NCBI RefSeq assembly: GCF_009711345.1
Contig: NZ_SMMA01000066.1
Location: 451,469 to 515,468, forward strand
Direction of reading: 5' to 3'
Length of the DNA stretch: 64,000 nt
Source of the DNA: Pseudovibrio flavus
GTDB taxonomy: Bacteria; Pseudomonadota; Alphaproteobacteria; Rhizobiales; Stappiaceae
Of the stretch, positions 36,798-45,403 are shown one piece after another. The notes beneath the pieces were generated by a model. The model was not told the origin of the DNA, ran no database searches, and was given only the letters and a program-made list of their open reading frames with translations. The position numbers and the translations under genes were made by a program. The stretch's first letter is position 1, and every line of letters starts with the position of its first letter.

Positions 36798-37262
36798 TTA
36801 GCCGTCACAACCTTCATGGCCTGGGGAAGGGGTTACGCCGCTAACGGTCTGGAATTCCCCTTCAACGATATTGGTGTCCGGGCTTTCTTCATCAACAATC
36901 ACGCCGTAGAACTTGTTATTCTTGAAGTCGTAGGTCCAAACGTAACCCGCGTCTTTGTCCCCGTTCTTGCCTTTCCATGAAACCTGCAGAATTTCAGGTG
37001 TGATCTGGGTCTTCTTGTAGTCAGATTTACCGCTCACGACTTTGTCTAGATCCGAGATGTCGTTCCAAACGAGTGTCTTGCCATCGCAATAAAGGGTCTC
37101 GACGCGCTTTTCAGCGCTCTCTGCGCTTTCTTTTGTGGCTGTCCAAACGTGAGTGAGCGTTTTTCCAAGAACGTCCTGTGCAAATGCAGAGCTTGCGGCC
37201 AGTGGCGCGCCTAGCATGGTTGCAGCGAGGGTTAGGGTTAGCACCGCGCGGGAGTGTTTCAT
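36798..37262 (-). CDS. Secreted small protein, possible lipocalin-like fold
   Basis: A 154-residue exported protein with a signal peptide ending near AFA-QD (residue 29). The mature part alternates short beta strands (VETLYCDGKTLVWNDI, EILQVSWKG, YVWTYDFKNNKFYGVI), which recalls the MoaF/lipocalin-like small barrels, but I would not assign the family. Two Cys could bridge. It converges on yidD and its promoter side faces tRNA-Tyr. A TATAGT-TGAG-ACTATA inverted repeat lies upstream (37382-37397). Confidence 0.6.
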   Translation of the reverse strand: MKHSRAVLTLTLAATMLGAPLAASSAFAQDVLGKTLTHVWTATKESAESAEKRVETLYCDGKTLVWNDISDLDKVVSGKSDYKKTQITPEILQVSWKGKNGDKDAGYVWTYDFKNNKFYGVIVDEESPDTNIVEGEFQTVSGVTPSPGHEGCDG

Positions 37263-37491
37263 TTTCCGACCTCTTTATTTTTCTTTTTTGTACGGAGAGC
37301 CTTAGTCAGGGGGCAGGACGCCGTACGGTCTCTTGGCTATTTATAGTGTTTAGGTGTTTATAAGTACTGACGCTGCGTCACTATAGTTGAGACTATAACT
37401 TAAGGTTTCTGGCAGAATGGAGGCACAGCCTAGAAAGCCTGTGTATGGAAAAGTTATCCAATGTTTCCAGTGGGATTTTTTTTAAAGTGCG

Positions 37492-37520
37492 TTGACATTG
37501 AAGCTCTGAACCAGCATATA
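37492..37520 (+). promoter_or_regulatory. Promoter of tRNA-Tyr (first copy)
   Basis: TTGACA at 37492-37497 and CATATA at 37515-37520 with a 17-nt spacer, about 35 nt before the mature tRNA. The TTGACA is preceded by GCG, as at the second tRNA-Tyr copy. Confidence 0.7.
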
Positions 37521-37555
37521 CCGCTGCACAGACGAAACGCGTTAAGCATCGTTTC

Positions 37556-37640
37556 GGAGGAGTGCCCGAGTGGCTAAAGGGGACGGACTGTAAATCCGTT
37601 GGCTAAGCCTACGTTGGTTCGAATCCAACCTCCTCCACCA
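37556..37640 (+). tRNA. tRNA-Tyr (anticodon GTA), first copy
   Basis: An 85-nt tRNA with encoded CCA, acceptor GGAGGAG/CTCCTCC, anticodon GTA and a long class II variable arm. It is base-for-base identical to the tRNA-Tyr at 63.6 kb. Confidence 0.97.
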
Positions 37641-37689
37641 TCTTCCCTTTTAGGTGTAAGATAACAATCAGTTCGACCACGAGGTCCTG

Positions 37690-38115
37690 ATGTCAAAATC
37701 TCTCCATGATCTTCCTTCCTATTCCTTCGGTGATAGCCCAGAGCTTGCGGATGAGCTTTTGCGTCTTGTGCTCAACGGTTCCAAGACAGCGACCTGCGCT
37801 TCCTATGCGTCCTATGAACAGGGCGGCGAGCCTTTGCCCAAAGCCGGTGACCAGTACATCATCACTGATGGCCGCGGTCTGGAAATCTGCATCATCGAAA
37901 ACCTCAGTGTAGATATTCGTCGCTTTGACGAGATTGACGAGGTTTGGGCTGTGATGGAAGGTGAGGGTGACCTTAGCCTTGAATACTGGCAGGACAGCCA
38001 TAAAGCGTTCTTCGAGCGCGAGGGTACCTACGCGCCCGATATGAAGCTTGTTTGCGAGTATTTCAAAGTTACGCACTTCTTCCGCAAAGACGGCGCGATC
38101 GCCGAGTTCGTCTAG
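37690..38115 (+). CDS. ASCH-domain protein
   Basis: A 141-residue protein with an ASCH fold, which is related to PUA RNA-binding domains. The motif LVLNGSKTATC is at about residues 26-36 and the C-terminal EGDLSLEYWQDSHKAFF is typical of the family. Members are thought to bind RNA or modified nucleosides; the bacterial YqfB-type are amidohydrolases on N4-acetylcytidine, but this protein is longer and the activity is not certain. GAGGTC precedes the ATG. It lies between tRNA-Tyr and thrS. Confidence 0.88.
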   Translation: MSKSLHDLPSYSFGDSPELADELLRLVLNGSKTATCASYASYEQGGEPLPKAGDQYIITDGRGLEICIIENLSVDIRRFDEIDEVWAVMEGEGDLSLEYWQDSHKAFFEREGTYAPDMKLVCEYFKVTHFFRKDGAIAEFV

Positions 38116-38332
38116 GCTGTAACCGTCCAGAAGTGATGCGGCGCAAGTGCTCTAATGCCTTGGCTTTAGTGATGTTGTAGTGTGCGCAACCTGAAAAATC
38201 TCCAGTTCTTACAAAATCAGCGGAAAATGGCTGGATGGCTGGACCTTGGCTCGAAAATTTTGTAGAGCAGGGGCCAACATTCACACTAACCGCTTACCTG
38301 CCTTGTCTGCAGGAGTGAGCTGGAGAATTGCT

Positions 38333-40267
38333 ATGATCCAACTGACTTTCCCTGATAATTCTGTTCGTGAATTCGCCAAGGGAACGACTGGCGCTGATGT
38401 CGTCGGTGGCATTTCAAAATCTCTTCAGAAAAAAACCCTTGCAATGGCTCTTAACGGAGAGCTGCGTGATCTGTCCGATCCTATCGAGGAAAACGCCAGC
38501 ATCGAGTTCATCAACCGTGAAGACCCTCGTGCTCTGGAGCTTATCCGTCACGATGCGGCGCACGTTATGGCAGAAGCTGTGCAGGAGTTGTGGCCAGGTA
38601 CTCAGGTAACAATCGGTCCTGTTATCGAAAACGGCTTCTACTACGACTTTAAACGCGATGTGCCATTTAGCACCGAAGATATTGCTGCGATCGAAAAGAA
38701 GATGCGCCAGCTTATCGAGCGTAACGAGAAGTTCACCAAGGAAATCTGGAGCCGCGATCAGGCGAAAGCACACTTTGCAGAGCAGGGTGAGCACTACAAA
38801 GTAGAGCTGATCGACGCAATTCCTGCTGACCAGACCGTAAAGATCTACCGTCAGGGCGAATGGCTCGACCTTTGCCGTGGTCCGCACCTTGTTTCTACCG
38901 GTCAGATTGGTCAGGCTTTCAAACTCATGAAAGTTGCTGGCGCTTACTGGCGTGGTGACTCCAACAACGAAATGCTGACCCGCATTTACGGTACTGCCTG
39001 GTCTAACGAAGCTGACCTCAAAGCCTACCTGCATATGCTGGAAGAAGCTGAAAAGCGCGACCACCGTAAGCTCGGCCGCGAAATGGACCTCTACCACTTC
39101 CAGGAAGAAGGTCCGGGCGTTGTATTCTGGCACCACAAAGGCTGGCAGCTGTTCCAGAACCTGACCAACTACATGCGTCGTCGTCTTGCTGATGATTATC
39201 AGGAAGTGAATGCGCCTCAGATCCTCGATAAATCTCTCTGGGAGACCTCCGGTCACTGGGAGTGGTACCACGAAAACATGTTCGTGACCGAAACCGAAGA
39301 TCATCGCGTGTTTGCTATCAAGCCGATGAACTGTCCGGGTCACGTTCAGATCTTCAAGCACGGCCTCAAGTCTTACCGCGATCTTCCTTTGCGTATGGCT
39401 GAGTTCGGTGCTGTGTCTCGCTACGAGCCATCTGGCGCTCTGCACGGCCTGATGCGCGTGCGCGCGTTTACTCAGGACGATGCGCACATCTTCTGTACTG
39501 AAGATCAGCTGGCTGCGGAATGTCACAAGATCAACGACCTCATCCTGTCTGTTTACAAGGACTTCGGCTTTGAAGAGATCGTCGTAAAACTCTCTACCCG
39601 CCCTGAAAAGCGCGTAGGTTCTGACGCGGTTTGGGATCATGCTGAAGAAGTGATGACCGAAGTTCTCAAGCAGATCGAAGAGAACTCTGGTGGTCGCATC
39701 AAGACCGGTATTCTGGAAGGCGAGGGCGCTTTCTACGGTCCTAAGTTTGAGTACACTCTGCGCGACGCGATTGGCCGTGAATGGCAGTGCGGCACCACTC
39801 AGGTAGACTTCAACCTGCCAGAGCGCTTTGGTGCGTTCTATGTCGATAGCGACGGCGAGAAGAAGCAGCCAGTTATGGTTCACCGCGCGATCTGTGGTTC
39901 CTTGGAGCGCTTCCTCGGGATCCTTATCGAGAACTTTGCAGGTCACTTCCCGCTTTGGATGGCGCCGCAGCAGTTTGTTGTTGCAGCGATCACTTCTGAT
40001 GCGGACGACTATGCCAAGGAAGTTCATGCAGCTCTCAAAGCGGCTGGCCTTCGTGGTGAGCTTGATCTTCGCAACGAGAAGATCAACTACAAGGTTCGTG
40101 AACACTCTCATGCAAAAGTGCCTGCAATTATTGCAGTTGGTAAGCGTGAGTCCGAAGAGCGTACCGTAAGCATTCGCCGTCTTGGTTCGCGCAATCAGGT
40201 TTCTATGACACTGGACGAGGCTATCGCTTCCATGTGTGAAGAAGCTACAGCGCCAGATCTGCGCTAA
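38333..40267 (+). CDS. thrS: Threonyl-tRNA synthetase
   Basis: Charges tRNA-Thr. The 644-residue enzyme has an N-terminal TGS domain ([19 protein letters not shown]), a SAD editing domain with [11 protein letters not shown] and the zinc-like [12 protein letters not shown], and a class II catalytic core with [11 protein letters not shown] (zinc Cys) and [13 protein letters not shown]-terminal anticodon-binding domain follows. The length matches typical ThrRS. GGAGAA precedes the ATG; an upstream frame start at 38246 adds non-conserved residues. A strong terminator follows. tRNA-Thr itself is at 62.0 kb. Confidence 0.97.
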   Translation: MIQLTFPDNSVREFAKGTTGADVVGGISKSLQKKTLAMALNGELRDLSDPIEENASIEFINREDPRALELIRHDAAHVMAEAVQELWPGTQVTIGPVIENGFYYDFKRDVPFSTEDIAAIEKKMRQLIERNEKFTKEIWSRDQAKAHFAEQGEHYKVELIDAIPADQTVKIYRQGEWLDLCRGPHLVSTGQIGQAFKLMKVAGAYWRGDSNNEMLTRIYGTAWSNEADLKAYLHMLEEAEKRDHRKLGREMDLYHFQEEGPGVVFWHHKGWQLFQNLTNYMRRRLADDYQEVNAPQILDKSLWETSGHWEWYHENMFVTETEDHRVFAIKPMNCPGHVQIFKHGLKSYRDLPLRMAEFGAVSRYEPSGALHGLMRVRAFTQDDAHIFCTEDQLAAECHKINDLILSVYKDFGFEEIVVKLSTRPEKRVGSDAVWDHAEEVMTEVLKQIEENSGGRIKTGILEGEGAFYGPKFEYTLRDAIGREWQCGTTQVDFNLPERFGAFYVDSDGEKKQPVMVHRAICGSLERFLGILIENFAGHFPLWMAPQQFVVAAITSDADDYAKEVHAALKAAGLRGELDLRNEKINYKVREHSHAKVPAIIAVGKRESEERTVSIRRLGSRNQVSMTLDEAIASMCEEATAPDLR

Positions 40268-40300
40268 CGCTTGTTAAGCTTCGCTTTACGCTAGAAATTG

Positions 40301-40334
40301 AAAAGGGCCGGTCCTTGGGTGGATCGGCCCTTTT
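40301..40334 (+). terminator. Intrinsic terminator after thrS
   Basis: A 10-bp stem GGGCCGGTCC / GGATCGGCCC flanked by AAAA and TTTT. Confidence 0.92.
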
Positions 40335-40417
40335 GCTATTGAGAGCCACCAGTAATTCGCTATGAAATGGAGCCATATTTTATTTTTTGAATTTGTTTGT
40401 TTTTATGGAGCGCTCTT

Positions 40418-41227
40418 TTGAAGTTTGCGCAACTAACCTATGCCGGAAGCGTTCAATCCGGCTTTAAGCGTCGGACCATTGGTGCTCTTGAGCGAGTAAC
40501 CGGCAGAGACCGTATGGTCAGCGTTTACAATGACTGGAAGCAGAACTCGTTCGGCAAGAAGCATCTCGTCTGGAATGATCTTCTAAAAGCTTTGTCCCTA
40601 AACCTCGATATAAGCGGTGCTAATTGGGAGCGGTCAGAGGTGACAGGGCAACCTCGCGTCTTAATCGCCAATCATCCCTATGGACTGGCTGATGGAGTGG
40701 CTGTGCTCGCATTGGCGGAAAAGCTCGGTCGTCCTTTTCGAATTTTGATCAATGACCAGCTTCTAAAGGTACCGGAGGTTCGCCCCTATGCACTGCCCGT
40801 GCAGTTTTCTCGCAGTGAAGAGGCTGTGAAACATAATGCATGGATGAAGGAAGAGGCGCACCGTTTGTTGAGGGAAGGTACGACCATAATCATCTTTCCC
40901 GGCGGCGGTGTTGCAACTGCCAAGCAGCCATTTGGAGTGGCGCAGGAGCTTCCATGGCGCACTTTTGCGGCTCAGCTCGCTCGTTCAGAAGGTGCGTGCG
41001 TGCTTCCGGTTCGCTTCCATGGTCAAAACTCGTGGGTTTTTCAGGCTGCGAGCAAGCTATCAATGACGTTTCGCCTTGCGCTACTCGTCTGGGAGTTCCG
41101 CCGTTCAATGGGGCGCACAATGAAGGTGAGTTTGGGAGAGCCGATTACGCCCGATGCTTGTGCGCGCTATGGCAATGACAAAGCTCTGACAGAGTTCGTT
41201 AAAAAGCGAGTGCTCGAACTCAGATAG
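40418..41227 (+). CDS. Lysophospholipid acyltransferase-like protein
   Basis: A 269-residue PlsC-superfamily protein. The catalytic region is ANHPYGLADGVAVLALAEKLGRP, the NHPxGxxDG variant of the HX4D box seen in 1-acyl-glycerophosphate and ornithine-lipid acyltransferases. The substrate motif FPGGGVATAKQPFG follows at about residue 160. I start at TTG with GGAG 7 nt upstream, because no in-frame ATG gives a better fit. It would acylate a membrane lipid intermediate; the exact acceptor is unknown. It stands alone between thrS and a convergent gene. Confidence 0.82.
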   Translation: MKFAQLTYAGSVQSGFKRRTIGALERVTGRDRMVSVYNDWKQNSFGKKHLVWNDLLKALSLNLDISGANWERSEVTGQPRVLIANHPYGLADGVAVLALAEKLGRPFRILINDQLLKVPEVRPYALPVQFSRSEEAVKHNAWMKEEAHRLLREGTTIIIFPGGGVATAKQPFGVAQELPWRTFAAQLARSEGACVLPVRFHGQNSWVFQAASKLSMTFRLALLVWEFRRSMGRTMKVSLGEPITPDACARYGNDKALTEFVKKRVLELR

Positions 41228-41235
41228 CAGGCAAT

Positions 41236-41263
41236 AAAAAACGCCGGTGAAATGCCGGCGTTC
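41236..41263. terminator. Intrinsic terminator (shared)
   Basis: Stem AACGCCGG / CCGGCGTT with a 7-nt loop. The stronger T-run is on the reverse strand, so it mainly serves the secreted-protein gene that converges from the right. Confidence 0.88.
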
Positions 41264-41285
41264 GTAACTTGTTGCTGCTCTTGGC

Positions 41286-42386
41286 TTAGAGCGGGTTAAC
41301 CGCTTCAATTTCCACTTCTACATCTCTATCGCCATTGGTGACCGAGAAGGAGTGTTCGTAGGTTAGCCCGCTGTTTTGAGCCAGAACCTTGTAGGTGCCT
41401 TCTGCCAGAGTAAGGTCGAGGAACGCACCATTACCGCTCGCGATTTTGTCACCGCTTTGTGTGAGTACAGTCCACGCGGTATTGGCTAGAGAGATTTTGT
41501 CCTCGCCGCTTACCAGCTTGAGCGTTACATCGCCTGCGCGGTGGTAGAGCGTGGCTTCAGTCATCTTGCCAGCCTGCACGTGAATCTCAGCGCGAACTAC
41601 AGCATTCACATCACCGTAACGGCTAACGATATGATAGGTACCGGCTGCGACTGGAGTAAGCTCGCCAACGCGAACATTGCTAGCAACGCGGGTACGGTTG
41701 CCGGTAGAGTCGTAAGTCAGCTGGTAGATGTCGAAGGCAACGTCTTTCTTATCCATCGACATTTCATCGGCGAACGCAGCATCAAGACGGATGCCACCAG
41801 CGTTCAAGACAATTGTGCCAGTGGTGATGCCAGACTTCAGCGTGTAACGCGTGGTTGCGGTTACATTGCCGAACGCGGTGTGTACCAGATAGCTACCCGG
41901 TTCCAGTCGGAACTCGCCGTCGCTATCTTCAACGTTGCTGACTTCTCTAAGGTCGCCGTTCGTCAACTCTTCAAAGACGTGCCAGCGTAGACCCTTGGAA
42001 AGGTTTGGCATGCCTTCAGCAAGTTTTGCGACGAGATAGAGCGTTGTAAGGTTTGTTGCTTCTTCCGGAAACAGGCTATCACTTGCGATGCCCGGCGCGT
42101 AGCTAAGCGCGTTGCTACCGAATGTTGGCGTAAGAGAAAGGCCCTGATAACCACTTAGTGGGTCGTAACTAATAGGCGGCGCAATAACCAGCGGAGCTTC
42201 AGCTTCACCCGTTACGATTGTGTCCAATACATCAGCTGCAAAAGGAAAGTCCGGCTTTGCCATAGGAAGGGCAATGCCTGCCTGCGCAAAAGCTGCACCG
42301 GAAAGAGTTGCTGCGGCGCTAAGCGAAACACCGAAAATTGCAGCTTTCAGATAAGTCTTAACCGCTGGGTACTGAAAAATATCCAC
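41286..42386 (-). CDS. Secreted protein with three beta-sandwich-like repeats
   Basis: A 366-residue exported protein (signal peptide about 1-34, ending AFA-QA). After a Pro-rich linker and a FEELTNGDLRE segment, three related units of about 80-90 residues follow. Each has a short glycine-turn motif: LEPGSYLVHTAFGNV, VAAGTYHIVSRYGDV and LAEGTYKVLAQNSGL. This repetition resembles small Ig- or carboxypeptidase-regulatory-like folds. Function is unknown. It diverges from the nitroreductase operon, and a palindrome lies between them. Confidence 0.7.
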   Translation of the reverse strand: MDIFQYPAVKTYLKAAIFGVSLSAAATLSGAAFAQAGIALPMAKPDFPFAADVLDTIVTGEAEAPLVIAPPISYDPLSGYQGLSLTPTFGSNALSYAPGIASDSLFPEEATNLTTLYLVAKLAEGMPNLSKGLRWHVFEELTNGDLREVSNVEDSDGEFRLEPGSYLVHTAFGNVTATTRYTLKSGITTGTIVLNAGGIRLDAAFADEMSMDKKDVAFDIYQLTYDSTGNRTRVASNVRVGELTPVAAGTYHIVSRYGDVNAVVRAEIHVQAGKMTEATLYHRAGDVTLKLVSGEDKISLANTAWTVLTQSGDKIASGNGAFLDLTLAEGTYKVLAQNSGLTYEHSFSVTNGDRDVEVEIEAVNPL

Positions 42387-42603
42387 GAGTGAAACCTGAT
42401 CAATGCCTGTTTTAGGTGTTACCGAAATACGACAGTTTCTAAAAAACTTACACCAAATGGTGATGAGGACGTTAACCTGTGTTACCGGCGAATAAAAGTA
42501 GTTTTTGCGAAAACGCCATTTTAAAATTTAGGTTTTCCTGAATTATGGCGGGAATGGGGCGGGATGCCAATGAGTTGACAGGGGCTACTATTCAGTAGAG
42601 CTT

Positions 42604-42623
42604 CGATTAATAAGTATTAATCG
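42604..42623. promoter_or_regulatory. Perfect palindromic operator upstream of nitroreductase
   Basis: CGATTAATA and its exact reverse complement TATTAATCG separated by AG, ending 16 nt before the nitroreductase ATG. The position fits a repressor site over the leader or promoter of the nitroreductase/flavin-reductase operon. Confidence 0.6.
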
Positions 42624-42639
42624 CTGGTCCTCGGGAATC

Positions 42640-43236
42640 ATGTCTTCTCAATTTCTACCTCCTAAACCTGAAGTTATAGAATTTCTAAAAACTCGTCGTT
42701 CGCATTTGGCTGCAACAATGGAGCTTCCTGCTCCTAATCAGCAGCAAATCTCTCAGTTACTTGAAATTGCATCCCGTGTGCCTGACCACAAAAAGCTCGC
42801 TCCTTGGCGCTTTATTGTGTTTGCCGGTGATGCGCGAAGTCTAGCCGGTGAAAAACTGGTTGAAATACTGGAGAGCCGCCAAGGTACGCTTGATCCTAAA
42901 CACCTTGAAATCGAATTTGGCCGCTTTACTCGTGCGCCACTGGTTATCGGTGTGGTGTCTGCACCGGTCGCCGGTTCTACTGTTCCGGTTTGGGAGCAGG
43001 AGCTGTCGGCAGGTGCCTCCTGCATGAACCTGCTATCGGCTGCTCTTGCAATGGGTTTTGCGGCTCAGTGGATTTCTGAGTGGTATGTATTTGATGAGGA
43101 AGCAAGTCGCACGCTCGGAGTGAAAGAGGGTGAGCGCTTTGCGGGCTTTATCCATATCGGCACGCCGTCTATGACGCCAACTGAACGTCCGCGTCCGGAT
43201 GTGGCTGAAATTACCTCGTATTGGTCGGGTGAATAG
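42640..43236 (+). CDS. Nitroreductase-family flavoprotein
   Basis: A 198-residue FMN-dependent oxidoreductase of the nitroreductase group. The N-terminal FLKTRRSHLAATM and RVPDHKKLAPWRFIVF segments bind FMN phosphate, and AMGFAAQWISEWYVFDEEA forms the dimer/flavin site. Natural substrates (quinones, nitroaromatics, aldehyde-type compounds) are not decided. The flavin-reductase gene follows after 8 nt, so the two are an operon and may share flavin chemistry. A 20-bp palindrome lies just upstream. Confidence 0.88.
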   Translation: MSSQFLPPKPEVIEFLKTRRSHLAATMELPAPNQQQISQLLEIASRVPDHKKLAPWRFIVFAGDARSLAGEKLVEILESRQGTLDPKHLEIEFGRFTRAPLVIGVVSAPVAGSTVPVWEQELSAGASCMNLLSAALAMGFAAQWISEWYVFDEEASRTLGVKEGERFAGFIHIGTPSMTPTERPRPDVAEITSYWSGE

Positions 43237-43244
43237 GGGCTTTC

Positions 43245-43844
43245 ATGTTTTATAAAACAGACAGACACCACGGGCTGCCGTACAACCCGTTTAAGGCTCT
43301 TGTCGCGCCGCGGCCAATCGGCTGGATTTCAACCGTTGGTGCAGATGGTGTGTTGAACCTTGCGCCCTACAGCTATTTCAATGCCATTGGTGATGAGCCG
43401 CCGATGGTGGTGTTTTCGTCAACCGGCTACAAAGACACCGTTGCCAATGTTAAGGCGACTGGCGAGTTCGTTTGTAACCTCGTTACGAAAGACCTTTCTG
43501 ATGCAATGAATGCAAGTTCAGCGGCGGTGCCGGACCATGTATCAGAATTCGAGCTTGCTGGTGTCACTCCTGTTCAGTCCGAACTAGTCTCTGCCCCTCG
43601 CGTTGGAGAAGCAAAAGCAGCGCTCGAATGTAAAGCTGTGAAGGTAGAGCAACTGCGCGACATTGATGGCAACGAGCTTAACCAATGGCTTGTCACCGGT
43701 CAGGTTGTGGGCGTTTACATTAGCGATGATGCGCTCGAGGATGGCCGAGTGAAGACAGCGGCTTTACAGCCGTTGGCTCGCCTTGGATATATGGATTACA
43801 GCGCGGTGGACGAGGTGTTCTCGCTCAAGCGCCCGGGCTCATAA
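43245..43844 (+). CDS. Flavin reductase-like FMN-binding protein
   Basis: A 199-residue protein of the flavin reductase/DIM6-NTAB group. The sequence VAPRPIGWISTVGADGVLNLAPYSYFNAIGDEPPMVVFS is the split-barrel FMN-binding core, followed by DTVANVKATGEFVCNLV. It could supply reduced flavin, or itself act on small molecules; the pairing with a nitroreductase 8 nt upstream suggests detoxification or redox balance. A terminator follows. Confidence 0.87.
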   Translation: MFYKTDRHHGLPYNPFKALVAPRPIGWISTVGADGVLNLAPYSYFNAIGDEPPMVVFSSTGYKDTVANVKATGEFVCNLVTKDLSDAMNASSAAVPDHVSEFELAGVTPVQSELVSAPRVGEAKAALECKAVKVEQLRDIDGNELNQWLVTGQVVGVYISDDALEDGRVKTAALQPLARLGYMDYSAVDEVFSLKRPGS

Positions 43845-43861
43845 AGTACTTTTCTGAAACT

Positions 43862-43899
43862 AAAAAGAGCCCGGTTGCAGTTAAAACCGGGCTCAAGTT
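43862..43899. terminator. Intrinsic terminator (shared)
   Basis: Stem GAGCCCGGTT / AACCGGGCTC, with T-runs on both strands, between the flavin-reductase gene and the convergent secreted-protein gene. Confidence 0.88.
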
Positions 43900-43945
43900 T
43901 GGAAGGTATGAAGACGCGGAGTGGGGATCTCCGTCAAAACTCCAT

Positions 43946-44371
43946 TTAGCTTTGTGGTAGTGCCTGCGCCAAAATTCCGCCGCAGGTTTTCAGATCGGAG
44001 ACCACCAGCTCGCTGAGCTGATCGCCCATGCCGATCATTGCTTGGCGCATGTCTGCGCGATATTCCTTGGACATGGCAATGATGTCTTGAACCACCTCAT
44101 CTTGAGGCTGCATTGCAGTTGCTGAAAGCGTGCGACGCAAAAGCTCCTGAGCGCCATAGCTGTAGCTTGTCGCTGTGTTTGCATCGCCCTGCTGCTGCAG
44201 AAGCGTAGACATAAGCGTATAAAGTGATGTGCAGCGCTTGAGAGTGTGAGTTACAGCAGACTGCGAGCGATCGCTCTTCAATACTGACGCGATGGAGGAA
44301 AAACCTTCATCTATGGTATTCGCTGTCAAAGAAACACTCAATAAAGCAGCGCAGCAAGTCTGTGTTAACAT
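43946..44371 (-). CDS. Small exported helical protein
   Basis: A 141-residue protein with a short hydrophobic N terminus that may be a signal peptide ending near AN-TI (about 18). The rest is rich in Ser, Thr, Leu and Ala, looks helical, and has one pair of later Cys (RCTSLY and KTCGGIL). No family is recognised. GGGG lies 8-11 nt before the ATG. It stands alone with a good reverse terminator. Confidence 0.5.
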   Translation of the reverse strand: MLTQTCCAALLSVSLTANTIDEGFSSIASVLKSDRSQSAVTHTLKRCTSLYTLMSTLLQQQGDANTATSYSYGAQELLRRTLSATAMQPQDEVVQDIIAMSKEYRADMRQAMIGMGDQLSELVVSDLKTCGGILAQALPQS

Positions 44372-44542
44372 CGTTTTACCCCTCTACCTGTATGTATGTA
44401 TCATGTAGGTAAAATACGTAGTTAGCAACGTGAAATTACATATAAAAACGTATTAGTACGTAGTGTTGAGGGCGCGACTTGCTAGTCTGACAAATTCTCC
44501 AGTGTGTCAGTTAATCGCTATGAACTGCTTGAAATAATGTGC

Positions 44543-45238
44543 TTATGGGAGCGGGATCAGATTTAACTGCGCGGGGGAATGGGCCACCATTCCGTTAAAT
44601 CCATAGAGTCTGGAAAAGTGAGCGAGCTGGGCAATATCAATCTTTGCAGAGGATGGTTGAGGCAGGCTGTCGTAGCAAAGCACCTGAGCATTGCGGGCGG
44701 CGAAAAGACAGGTGCTCTGTGCTTGGGCAAAGGGAGGAAGTAGCTTTCCCGCTTCATCTCTAACAGAGCGGGCCTGTAAACACTGGGCGAAGGCTGTTTC
44801 GCACCAGCTAAGACCAACAAGCCGCGGGCTTGCGTTCTTGAACGTCTCCGCCTGAAGGAAAGCTGCTGAACTTCTTCCCAGCTTTACGATGATTTTGAGA
44901 GAGCGCTCTTGTAATCCAGCTTCTGCCTCAAGAACGGATAGGATGGTATCCAAGCGGGCGACATCTTTTCCATGGTTACAGAACGAGCTTTGAACGCCCG
45001 TCATGTTCGAGTGCAGATAAGGCGTAATGCTTTGGCGAATGGTCTCTTCGCTTGCTTCTTCCAAGCTCAAGAAACATTGACCGCTCGCTGAATAGCTGGA
45101 GATCTGTTGCTGCGGGCCGTAGCGAAGTGGTTTGGCAAGGTTGGGATCTGGGCTAATAAACAGAACGTCTGCGGGTGCGAGGGTTAAAGCTCCTTCCAGA
45201 GCGTCGAGTGCATTGGGTGGTATTTGCAAACAGCGCAT
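44543..45238 (-). CDS. Degenerate CitE/HpcH-aldolase-like protein
   Basis: A 231-residue protein. I see a faint trace of the HpcH/HpaI aldolase / citrate-lyase-beta (CitE) barrel. Near the C terminus, AARNAQVLCYDSL...YGFNGMVAHSPAQLNLI follows the CitE pattern AARAAGIEAIDTVY...GFDGKxAIHPAQ. Upstream, SLKIIVKLGRSSAAF sits where CitE has the catalytic IETA motif, but the Glu is lost. The metal-binding acidic residues therefore seem absent and the protein is probably not an active lyase. It has no recognisable partner genes and may be under relaxed selection. The relationship is my pattern match, not a search result. Confidence 0.5.
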   Translation of the reverse strand: MRCLQIPPNALDALEGALTLAPADVLFISPDPNLAKPLRYGPQQQISSYSASGQCFLSLEEASEETIRQSITPYLHSNMTGVQSSFCNHGKDVARLDTILSVLEAEAGLQERSLKIIVKLGRSSAAFLQAETFKNASPRLVGLSWCETAFAQCLQARSVRDEAGKLLPPFAQAQSTCLFAARNAQVLCYDSLPQPSSAKIDIAQLAHFSRLYGFNGMVAHSPAQLNLIPLP

Positions 45239-45321
45239 GGTCCAACCTTGGAATTCGAGCTACCATCACGTTATTTCAGGTAGATAGCATAACTCTTATG
45301 GCAAAGCGAAAGCTTTGATCG

Positions 45322-45336
45322 TTAACCTTTTATTAA
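45322..45336. promoter_or_regulatory. CtrA-type box upstream of the transglycosylase gene
   Basis: Exact TTAA-CCTTTTA-TTAA, 67 nt upstream of the GTG start, with further TTAA repeats after it. It fits the consensus of the cell-cycle regulator CtrA. Confidence 0.55.
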
Positions 45337-45403
45337 TGTATATTAAGTGATATTAACTAGTTAGTTTTACGTCTTTTTCTGCGTTTGTTTTTGAGAGGGT
45401 ATC

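Noticed and set aside
38414..40111. A long reverse-strand open frame (565 codons) within thrS
   Set aside because: It is antisense to a confident ThrRS gene, has no recognisable domain, and arises from codon bias on the opposite strand.
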